Source: Ignavibacteria bacterium
Lineage (GTDB): Bacteria > Bacteroidota > Ignavibacteria > Tepidaquicellales > Tepidaquicellaceae
DNA length: 5,920 nucleotides
NCBI GenBank assembly: GCA_018058125.1
Contig: JAGPCH010000116.1
Span: 1-5,920, forward strand
Direction: 5' to 3'
Every line of letters starts with the position of its first letter. The first letter of the stretch is position 1. Under the pieces are notes generated by a model that was not told the origin of the DNA, did not search any database, and saw only the letters and a list, made by a program, of their open reading frames with translations. The position numbers and the translations under genes were made by a program. Shown one piece after another: positions 1 to 5,830 of the stretch.

Positions 1-96
1 GACAGATTCAGAAATGCAAGATGGTATGCTTATCCTGATTCACCATTATTAAATGAGTGGTGGACTCCTACTGCAAATCAAAGATACAGAAATTAA
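1..96 (+). CDS. C-terminal end of a probable peptide-type ABC transporter substrate-binding protein (partial)
   Basis: Frame 1 is open from the window edge to a TAA at 94-96 and encodes 31 residues; the other two plus frames stop early. The tail is rich in aromatics and proline (RWYAYPDSP, then NEWWTP) and ends in a basic QRYRN. This resembles the C-termini I recall from family 5 extracellular solute-binding proteins (OppA/DppA/YejA type) in Bacteroidota-like bacteria, but 31 residues are too few to prove it. The main support is position: the gene stands just before two peptide-class ABC permease genes on the same strand, the usual place for the binding protein. If right, the protein sits in the periplasm or is lipid-anchored and delivers peptides to the permeases. 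The start, signal peptide and ligand-binding lobes lie outside the window. Confidence 0.6.
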   Translation, partial: DRFRNARWYAYPDSPLLNEWWTPTANQRYRN

Positions 97-112
97 CACT
101 AATAATATTATA

Positions 113-142
113 GCGGGAAATTTTAATCTCAGCATTTCCCGC
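113..142 (+). promoter_or_regulatory. Intercistronic hairpin between binding-protein and permease genes
   Basis: GCGGGAAAT at 113-121 pairs perfectly with ATTTCCCGC at 134-142, giving a 9-bp stem with five G-C pairs and a 12-base loop. The sequence after it (CTGTTATATTTT) is only moderately T-rich, so a strong terminator is unlikely. Hairpins between a binding-protein gene and its permease genes often act as weak terminators or 3' RNA stabilisers, so that more binding protein than permease is made (malE-malF is the classic case). That role is inferred here. The rest of the 97-174 gap shows no clear promoter. Confidence 0.6.
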
Positions 143-174
143 CTGTTATATTTTATCAATCATATTACTCTCAG

Positions 175-1191
175 ATGAAAGATTATGTAATTAAAAGGAT
201 CTTACTTTTTATTCCGACGCTTATCATTATTACAATGATAACTTTTCTGGTCTGCAGACTTGCTCCGGGTGACCCGACCGAAATGAAATTAGGTCAAACC
301 GGCGAAGCTCAGAAAACCGATGCAAAGAATCTAATGACTGAGCAGGCGAAGGAATTTTATAAAAAGAAGTTTGGTCTCGATAAACCTCTTCCGATGCAGT
401 ACCTCATATGGATGGGAAATATGCTTCAGGGGGATTTCGGGAATTCTTTCAAAGACAACAGACCAGTGCTGGACAAGATATTTGAAAGACTGCCGGTCAC
501 AATGACGATAAGTATTCTGTCTTTTATGCTGATTTACATGATTGCTATTCCCATAGGTATCTACAGCGCTGCAAGACAATACTCTTTTATTGACAGAACC
601 ACCACGGTAATTCTGTTTATTCTGTATTCACTCCCTAATTTCTGGGTGGCGACTCTTGCTATAGTTTTCTTATGTAATGTTGAATACATAAAGATCTTCC
701 CTACTTCAGGGATAAGATCAGAAGATTTTGATTCACTGAGCACATTCGGACAGTTTAAGGATTATTTCATGCACTTCTTTCTTCCTGTCACCATCTCAAG
801 TCTTGCAAGTTTTGCGTTCCTGTCAAGACAGATGAGAAGCTCAATGCTTGAAGTGATAAGACAGGATTATATCAGAACTGCCAGAGCTAAAGGTTTGTCT
901 GAGAGAAAAGTTGTGTTAAAACATGCATTAAGAAATTCATTAATTCCGATTATCACACTTATAGGGGGAATTCTACCCGCAATGATTGGCGGAAGTGTTA
1001 TTATAGAAACTATATTCTCGATACCAGGTATTGGTCAACTTGCGTTTCAGGCTATTCTTGACAGGGATTATCCGCTGATAATGGCTGAACTTGTACTTTC
1101 CTCTTTTCTGACAGTTATCGGAATTTTACTTGTTGATATTTTATATTCATTCGTGGATCCGCGAATTGCATTTACTAAAAAAGCAGCTTAA
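175..1191 (+). CDS. Peptide-type ABC transporter permease, OppB/DppB (YejB-like) family
   Basis: This 338-residue inner-membrane protein is one of the two channel subunits of a peptide-class ABC importer. It opens with the family's N-terminal helix (about residues 9-30, ending LAPGDP), followed by a periplasmic stretch holding FGLDKPLPMQY and GDFGNSF. Further membrane segments fall near 108-131, 143-167, 200-218, 256-278 and 305-326. The EAA loop that docks on the ATPase is clear at 231-258 (DYIRTARAKGLSERK, ending in SLIP), and the protein ends with the usual FVDPRI. Length is normal. FDSLSTFGQFKDY before the fourth helix resembles a segment I remember from E. coli YejB (FDSLPWYQKITDY), so a YejB-like subtype is plausible. 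The ATG at 175 is chosen because the membrane helix begins just after it; no Shine-Dalgarno sequence is visible. The next permease gene starts 6 bases after the stop. Substrate is unknown; oligopeptides are most likely, and nickel or other solutes cannot be excluded. Confidence 0.93.
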   Translation: MKDYVIKRILLFIPTLIIITMITFLVCRLAPGDPTEMKLGQTGEAQKTDAKNLMTEQAKEFYKKKFGLDKPLPMQYLIWMGNMLQGDFGNSFKDNRPVLDKIFERLPVTMTISILSFMLIYMIAIPIGIYSAARQYSFIDRTTTVILFILYSLPNFWVATLAIVFLCNVEYIKIFPTSGIRSEDFDSLSTFGQFKDYFMHFFLPVTISSLASFAFLSRQMRSSMLEVIRQDYIRTARAKGLSERKVVLKHALRNSLIPIITLIGGILPAMIGGSVIIETIFSIPGIGQLAFQAILDRDYPLIMAELVLSSFLTVIGILLVDILYSFVDPRIAFTKKAA

Positions 1192-1197
1192 AAACTT

Positions 1198-2295
1198 ATG
1201 GAAGAAAAAGAAGAATTATTAGATAAAATGAATTCTGAGTTGAAAGATGGTCTCACAAAAGAGCAGATGGATTCCAAGAAACAAGTAGGAGTTTCTTACT
1301 GGTCGCTGGTGAAGCATCAGTTCAAGAAAAATAAACTTGCAATGGTATCTATGTATATTGTTGTCTTTCTTGTGTTCATTGCGTTAACCGCAGACTTTCT
1401 TTCAAGCAGTAAGCCTTTGTATGCGTCTTATAAAGGAGAAACTTATTTTCCTGTTATTAAAGATTATCTGAATGATTTAGGAATAAGCAAATGGTCGCCT
1501 GATATGATCAATGCTAACTGGAAACAGCTTGATAATGAAAATAAACTGGAAAGCGTTGTCTGGACTCCTGTGCCTTACGGATCAAGAGAGATCGATCTTA
1601 AGAACAGTTTAAGTCCTCCCAGAGGGGATCATTATCTCGGTACGGATGCTATAGGAAGAGATCTGCTTGCCGGACTCATACACGGCTCGAGAGTTTCGCT
1701 TTCCGTTGGATTTATAGCAGCAGGTATAGCTTTACTTATCGGAATTGTTCTGGGCTCTATGGCAGGATATTACGGAGGAAAAGTTGATCTTCTTATAATG
1801 AGATTTGTAGAGATCATGATGACGCTTCCCACATTTTTTCTTATTATTACAATCGTTGCAATTTACGGTTCGAGCATCTGGTATATTATGGCGGCAATAG
1901 GATTCACATCATGGACCGGAGATGCAAAACTCATAAGAGGCGAAGTTTTAAAAGTAAGAAACATGGAATACATTACAGCAGCAAACTCCATAGGCTTTTC
2001 AGGAAAACAAATAATTTTCAGGCATGTAATACCGAATGCAATAGCACCGGTACTTGTTTCGGGAGCGTTTGCAATTGCAGGCGCTATTCTTACTGAAGCA
2101 GCCTTAAGTTTTCTTGGGTTCGGAGTAAGCGCAACTACCGTCACATGGGGTTCACTTCTGAATGAGGCAAGAGGCGCATCCAATGCATGGTGGCTGGCTA
2201 TATTTCCGGGACTGATGATCTTCATTGCTGTTGTTACATATAATTTGATCGGTGAAGGATTAAGAGATGCTTTAGACCCACGATTAAGAGATTGA
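1198..2295 (+). CDS. Peptide-type ABC transporter permease, OppC/DppC (YejE-like) family
   Basis: This 365-residue protein is the partner channel subunit of the preceding permease. A charged cytoplasmic N-terminus of about 45 residues precedes the first helix (47-67). A periplasmic region follows (about 68-145), then the family hallmark LGTDAIGRDLLAGLIHGSR at 147-165. More helices lie near 168-190, 206-222, 226-240, 283-305 and 331-353. The EAA loop is at 257-284 (EYITAANSIGFSGKQ, ending in NAIAP), and the C-terminus has the usual LRDALDPRLRD. The periplasmic region is longer than in plain OppC/DppC and contains SKPLYASYKGETYFPV, close to a stretch I recall from E. coli YejE (NDKPLLVRYDGSWYFP); YYGGKVDL is also shared. 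This argues for the YejE branch, named for peptide or microcin C-type uptake. The six-base gap to the upstream gene implies co-transcription. No Shine-Dalgarno site is visible before the ATG; an in-frame ATG at 1228 is a possible alternative start. No ATPase gene follows. Confidence 0.93.
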   Translation: MEEKEELLDKMNSELKDGLTKEQMDSKKQVGVSYWSLVKHQFKKNKLAMVSMYIVVFLVFIALTADFLSSSKPLYASYKGETYFPVIKDYLNDLGISKWSPDMINANWKQLDNENKLESVVWTPVPYGSREIDLKNSLSPPRGDHYLGTDAIGRDLLAGLIHGSRVSLSVGFIAAGIALLIGIVLGSMAGYYGGKVDLLIMRFVEIMMTLPTFFLIITIVAIYGSSIWYIMAAIGFTSWTGDAKLIRGEVLKVRNMEYITAANSIGFSGKQIIFRHVIPNAIAPVLVSGAFAIAGAILTEAALSFLGFGVSATTVTWGSLLNEARGASNAWWLAIFPGLMIFIAVVTYNLIGEGLRDALDPRLRD

Positions 2296-2321
2296 CTTTT
2301 AATGCATCATTATTAATATTG
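2291..2321 (+). promoter_or_regulatory. Candidate promoter for the DUF2795-type gene
   Basis: ATTG at 2291-2294 is followed after 19 bases by TAATATTG at 2314-2321. This fits the Bacteroidota-type promoter (TTG, 19-21 bases, TAnnTTTG) with one mismatch in the -7 box. The same stretch can be read as a sigma70-like TTGACT (2292-2297), a 17-base spacer and AATATT (2315-2320). The -33 element overlaps the stop codon of the upstream permease gene. Transcription would start near 2328, leaving a leader of about 50 bases with the ribosome site. AT-rich DNA yields such matches by chance, so this is a candidate only. Confidence 0.4.
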
Positions 2322-2361
2322 CAAAAGTTTTATAACATATATTTAATTTAATTAAAAATTC

Positions 2362-2367
2362 AGGAGG
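2362..2367 (+). promoter_or_regulatory. Perfect Shine-Dalgarno site (AGGAGG)
   Basis: AGGAGG lies 9 bases before the ATG at 2377 and fixes that start. It is the only strong ribosome binding site in the window; the permease, Omp85 and holB starts have only AT-rich sequence or weak purine patches. This suggests the small downstream protein is translated at a high rate and independently of its neighbours. Confidence 0.85.
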
Positions 2368-2376
2368 TATATTAAT

Positions 2377-2604
2377 ATGGTTTGGACATTAGAATTGGCT
2401 TCGTTTTTAGACGATGCACCTTGGCCGGCCAATAAATTCGAATTAATCGATTATGCTCTCAGAACAGGCGCTCCAAAAGAGGTTATTTATAATCTCGAAG
2501 ATATGGAGGATACTGAAGAGCCTTTCGAAAGCATAGAGGAGATCTGGTTGGATTATCCGACCGATGAGGATTTCTTTTATGACGAAGAGAGTAAAGACTT
2601 TTAA
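2377..2604 (+). CDS. Small acidic DUF2795-type protein of unknown function
   Basis: This protein has 75 residues. It starts VWTLELASFLDDAPWP, continues with ELIDYALRTGAPKEVIYNL, and has IEEIWLDYPTDEDFF near the end. I recognise this pattern as the short DUF2795-type protein common in Bacteroidota and relatives (about 70-75 residues, so full length). It is strongly acidic: 23 Asp/Glu against 4 Lys/Arg, concentrated after residue 40. There is no signal peptide or membrane segment, so it should be cytosolic. The first 40 residues look like a small helical domain, and the acidic tail could bind a basic partner or nucleic-acid-binding protein, which is a guess. The biochemical role is unknown. The gene appears to be its own transcription unit: candidate promoter and perfect ribosome site upstream, intrinsic terminator 20 bases after the stop. 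It is therefore probably not part of the transporter operon, although no terminator separates it from the permease gene. Confidence 0.88.
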   Translation: MVWTLELASFLDDAPWPANKFELIDYALRTGAPKEVIYNLEDMEDTEEPFESIEEIWLDYPTDEDFFYDEESKDF

Positions 2605-2623
2605 TTACGCCCATCAGTTGTGT

Positions 2624-2656
2624 AAACCCAATAATTTCTGATTATTGGGTTTTTTT
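2624..2656 (+). terminator. Rho-independent terminator after the DUF2795-type gene
   Basis: AAACCCAATAAT at 2624-2635 pairs perfectly with ATTATTGGGTTT at 2641-2652 across a 5-base loop (TTCTG). A run of seven T residues (2650-2656) overlaps the 3' edge of the stem and is followed by ATTT. The stem is AT-rich with only three G-C pairs, but it is 12 bp long and perfect, which together with the T-run is good evidence. The A-run on the 5' side is too short for strong termination in the reverse direction. The next gene starts only 14 bases after the T-run. Confidence 0.88.
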
Positions 2657-2670
2657 ATTTAAATCAATAT

Positions 2671-4698
2671 TTGAAAAATTATTATACAAAATATACGATT
2701 TTCATTCTTTTATTTCTAGTTTTGTTTCCTGAAATAGTATCATCCCAGGATGATGTTAAAACTGTAAATAATTACGAGATCGATGACATTAACATAGAAT
2801 TTAAAGGCATTAAAACTTTCAGCGAAGATGATTTAAAAAATATCCTTGCCTCATCTGAAGGTGATGTTTTTGATATGCTGACTTATATTCAGGATACAGA
2901 GAGAATAAAAAAATTCTATTTTGACAATGGATTCTTTGATGCGGAAGTAGATACTCATATAGTATATATTAATGAAGATTTGGAAGTAGATCTGTACTTT
3001 TACATAAGAGAAAAAACCCGGTATGTCTATTATGAATTTGAATATACCGGACTTGAAAAATTATCGGAAGCAGTCAAAGGTAAGGTTTTTGATCCAAACC
3101 AGTCTTTACTCAGATTAAACGGAAGTTATAACCAGGATACTATAAAACTTGAAGTTGCAAGAGTTTTAAACATTCTGTTTGACAATGGATATGCTTTAGC
3201 TACATCAGACAAACCACTGATTTTAAAAATTGAAACCAATGAAGCAGATCTGAAAGGGAAAGTAAAAATTGAAATTGCTTTCTTACCCGGAGAACAATAT
3301 ACATACGGTAAGACTCAGATCAACATTATAGGCAAAAGGTATAATATTTCAGAATTTGATATTCGGAGAGAACTTACATATAAAGAAAATCAACTTTACA
3401 ATAAAAGTCAGGTAGTTAACAGTGAATTTAATATTTCAAAAATAACGCTGCTTGATAATCCCAGGATCAATATTGACTCAATAGACAGTCTTACAAAAAA
3501 AATTGATTTTATCATTAATGCCCGTGTCGGAAACAAGTATGATCTTACTCCGGAATTGTTCGGATATTATATTGAAAATTCATTTTATATTGGTACAGGT
3601 CTTAAATATTCGGATAAGTATTTTCTGGGAGGCGGAAGAATTCTGACTTCCAGCGCTAGAATCTATTTTAACTCAGTAGAAAATAACAGGTTTGAATTTC
3701 TTAATACCATTTATCAGCCTTATCTTTTTAATAACAGGAATATATACGGCAACTGGAATATCGGAATTCAATATAATATTGATGAATACAGTAATCTGAC
3801 AGAGATAAAGAACTCTATGAATGTTACTTTTGAGCTGCCAAACTATACATATTTAAACCGCATAAATACCAACTGGGATATCACTAATCAGAGAATAGTC
3901 ATTAAGAATGATGTTGTTGCTGAAGATACAGTTGTACTCAGTGCATTTTCGCTGAATAATTTTGAATCATTGATTGGATTTACGCTTATACATAATTCCG
4001 TAAATGATCTGAGATTTCCTTACAATGGATATTATCAGGCTTATACTTTACAGGAAACCGGATTATTGGGTGGTTTGATAAAAAATTTATTTAATACTGC
4101 ATCACCTAGTTATTTAAAGATATCAAGTTTCAATTCGGCATATAAAAATTTAAGTAAAAGCGAAAAAAATGTTCCGGCAGTACTTGCCGGAAAACTTTAC
4201 ACCGGTTTTATTATAGAATACGGAGATAATAATTTTTTCTTTCAGGGATTTGAGATACAGGGTGATCTTGTGCCGACGGATACAAGATTTGTTTGCGGCG
4301 GCACTACAAGCGTAAGAGGCTGGGGAGCTAAGCAGCTTGGAATTGTACCTGATAAAAATGTCGGAGGTGATTTCATTATTGAAAATTCGATAGAATACAG
4401 ACTCAGACCTTTTCTTTCCTCAAGCAATGTATATCTAAGAGATGTAGGGTTTACCGGTTTTATGGATGTTGGAAATGTATGGACGAATGTCAATAAATTT
4501 AAATTCAATGAACTTGCACTTGCATCCGGAGTAGGGATCAGATATTATTCTATAGTAGGTGCTATCAGAATAGATGTGGGTTTCAAAATTTATGATCCGC
4601 AGCCCGGTCCCGTAGGAGGTTCTCACTGGTTAATCGGACCCGGTTGTAATTTCAGTGATAAGTATAACGTTCAATTCGGAATAGGAAATACTTTTTAA
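2671..4698 (+). CDS. Omp85-family outer-membrane assembly protein (BamA/TamA-like, three POTRA domains)
   Basis: This 675-residue Omp85 protein would insert beta-barrel proteins into the outer membrane. Residues 1-26 form a signal peptide (basic start, hydrophobic ILLFLVLF, cleavage likely near VSSQ). Three POTRA-like periplasmic domains follow, roughly 38-115, 117-207 and 208-287; the first contains DTERIKKFYFDNGFFDAEV. The barrel spans about 288-675. Its hallmarks are RFPYNGYY (448-455), loop-6 RFVCGGTTSVRGW (539-551) with Arg549, FMDVGNVW (597-604), AIRIDVGFKI (631-640) and a C-terminal beta-signal ending in Phe (FGIGNTF). Three POTRAs make it shorter than five-POTRA E. coli BamA and closer in plan to TamA, so BamA versus TamA-like paralogue is undecided. 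The start is TTG at 2671: no in-frame ATG occurs before about residue 69, and only this start keeps the signal peptide. No Shine-Dalgarno site is seen. It lies 14 bases after a terminator T-run and one base before holB. Only two cysteines are present (542 and 659). Confidence 0.9.
   Translation: MKNYYTKYTIFILLFLVLFPEIVSSQDDVKTVNNYEIDDINIEFKGIKTFSEDDLKNILASSEGDVFDMLTYIQDTERIKKFYFDNGFFDAEVDTHIVYINEDLEVDLYFYIREKTRYVYYEFEYTGLEKLSEAVKGKVFDPNQSLLRLNGSYNQDTIKLEVARVLNILFDNGYALATSDKPLILKIETNEADLKGKVKIEIAFLPGEQYTYGKTQINIIGKRYNISEFDIRRELTYKENQLYNKSQVVNSEFNISKITLLDNPRINIDSIDSLTKKIDFIINARVGNKYDLTPELFGYYIENSFYIGTGLKYSDKYFLGGGRILTSSARIYFNSVENNRFEFLNTIYQPYLFNNRNIYGNWNIGIQYNIDEYSNLTEIKNSMNVTFELPNYTYLNRINTNWDITNQRIVIKNDVVAEDTVVLSAFSLNNFESLIGFTLIHNSVNDLRFPYNGYYQAYTLQETGLLGGLIKNLFNTASPSYLKISSFNSAYKNLSKSEKNVPAVLAGKLYTGFIIEYGDNNFFFQGFEIQGDLVPTDTRFVCGGTTSVRGWGAKQLGIVPDKNVGGDFIIENSIEYRLRPFLSSSNVYLRDVGFTGFMDVGNVWTNVNKFKFNELALASGVGIRYYSIVGAIRIDVGFKIYDPQPGPVGGSHWLIGPGCNFSDKYNVQFGIGNTF
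4163..4192 (-). terminator. Possible antisense terminator inside the Omp85 gene
   Basis: TTCCGGCA at 4172-4179 pairs perfectly with TGCCGGAA at 4185-4192 across a 5-base loop. On the minus strand this 8-bp stem, with five G-C pairs, is followed by CA and then seven T residues (4169-4163), the layout of a rho-independent terminator. It sits within codons for about residues 498-508 of the Omp85 protein and would stop transcription running against the gene. No minus-strand gene is seen that it could serve, so it may be a chance product of the coding sequence. Confidence 0.3.
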
Positions 4699-4699
4699 T

Positions 4700-5830
4700 A
4701 TGTGGGATAAAATAAAAGATCAGGAGAAAGCAAAATCCGTTTTGAAAAATATTTTCAGAATCGGTAAAGTCTCACATGCATATATTTTTTACGGACCTGA
4801 AGGTACCGGAAAAGATGCCGCAGCGGTAGAGTTCGCAAAACTTTTAAATTGCAATGATCCTGTCAATGGTGAGGAAGCGTGTGATAAGTGTAAGAACTGC
4901 ATAGAGATAGATTCATTCAGATCTTCTCTTATGAAATTCACAACTGCTTTGCCGACCGGGAAGAGTTCTGCAGATGATGATTCTAATCCTTTGGAAAAAT
5001 TAGACAAAGAGGATTTTGCAATATATCTTGAGGAAATGGAAATTAAAGCCGGAGACAAGTATCATAAAATATTCCTTCCAAGAGCTAATGATATCAGGAT
5101 ATCCAGTATCAGACAAATTAAAAAGGAAATATACCTGACAGGAAGCGCAGGAAAGAAAAAGGTTTTTATTATCTCAGGTTGTGACCGGATGAATACTCAA
5201 AGTGCAAACTCACTTCTTAAAATACTCGAAGAGCCGCCGCGTGATTCCATATTGTTACTGACTACTTCAAAAATTAATTCCCTCCTCCCTACGATCATTG
5301 GAAGATGTCAGAAAATAAAATTCAATAATCTGCCGAAAGAAGAGATCTTGAAATATATTTACGAAAAGTTTCCCGGAGCCGGTAATGCAGAAGCGGAATT
5401 CTCTGCTGAGCTTTCAGAGGGCAGTATCACCAGATGCAATGACATCCTCGGTAAAAATTATTCCGAACTCAGGGATAAAGTGCTCGAATATCTTTCTTCC
5501 ACAATTACAGGACAAGATCTCAGACTTGGCAGAGAAATAGATTTCGTTATTGGAAAACGAGATAAGGAAAGAATAAAACAGTTTCTTATGCTCCTTTCGG
5601 TATGGTTCAGAGATCTTTCTGCTGTAAGAAGCGGAAATCCTGAGATCATAATTAATAAAGACAAAGAAGACAGACTTAAAAAATTTGATGCCAATTTTGA
5701 TTCTGAAAATTATAAGATCCTGAATCTGATTGAAGAATCGGTAAAAGAAGTAGACGGGAATATGATCCCGGATCTGATGCTTCATGATCTGTCCTATAAG
5801 ATAAGGTCGCTTGTTAAGAAAAAAAAATGA
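4700..5830 (+). CDS. holB: DNA polymerase III subunit delta' (clamp loader)
   Basis: This 376-residue AAA+ protein is the delta' subunit of the clamp loader, which helps place the sliding clamp on primed DNA. HAYIFYGPEGTGKD (26-39) contains an intact Walker A motif. Four cysteines (51, 61, 64, 67) form the zinc knuckle. SSIRQIKKEI (135-144) and ANSLLKILEEPP (169-180) are typical of delta'/DnaX proteins. The Walker B site reads VFIISGCDRM (155-164), so the usual acidic pair is replaced by Ser-Gly. The SRC motif is GRC (201-203), keeping the arginine that acts in trans. Between the zinc knuckle and SSIRQI there are roughly 40 more residues than I recall in E. coli HolB, including PTGKSSADDDSNPLEKL; such an insert is familiar from Bacteroidota-like delta' proteins. 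The C-terminus (about 210-376) is the less conserved helical collar domain and ends KKKK. The ATG lies one base after the Omp85 stop, so translation is probably coupled. A DnaX protein is unlikely because of the lost Walker B and the length. Confidence 0.92.
   Translation: MWDKIKDQEKAKSVLKNIFRIGKVSHAYIFYGPEGTGKDAAAVEFAKLLNCNDPVNGEEACDKCKNCIEIDSFRSSLMKFTTALPTGKSSADDDSNPLEKLDKEDFAIYLEEMEIKAGDKYHKIFLPRANDIRISSIRQIKKEIYLTGSAGKKKVFIISGCDRMNTQSANSLLKILEEPPRDSILLLTTSKINSLLPTIIGRCQKIKFNNLPKEEILKYIYEKFPGAGNAEAEFSAELSEGSITRCNDILGKNYSELRDKVLEYLSSTITGQDLRLGREIDFVIGKRDKERIKQFLMLLSVWFRDLSAVRSGNPEIIINKDKEDRLKKFDANFDSENYKILNLIEESVKEVDGNMIPDLMLHDLSYKIRSLVKKKK

Noticed and set aside
331..743. Two minus-strand open frames inside the first permease gene
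   Set aside because: They lie wholly opposite a well-supported family gene and their translations show no recognisable motif; they are shadows of the real frame.
1863..2225. A 120-residue minus-strand open frame and a 61-residue plus-strand frame inside the second permease gene
   Set aside because: Both overlap the conserved EAA-loop coding region in other frames, with no ribosome site and protein-like features absent.
2296..2376. Terminator or riboswitch between the second permease gene and the DUF2795-type gene
   Set aside because: The gap is AT-rich with no stable stem and no conserved aptamer-like elements; only the candidate promoter and ribosome site can be argued.
3018..3050. Inverted repeat CCGGTAT / ATACCGG with an A-run on its left, terminator-like on the minus strand
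   Set aside because: The stem is only 7 bp and the loop is 19 bases, so a stable terminator is unlikely; it is inside coding sequence.
5414..5785. Two long minus-strand open frames opposite holB
   Set aside because: They overlap the holB C-terminal coding region; no promoter, ribosome site or known motif supports them.
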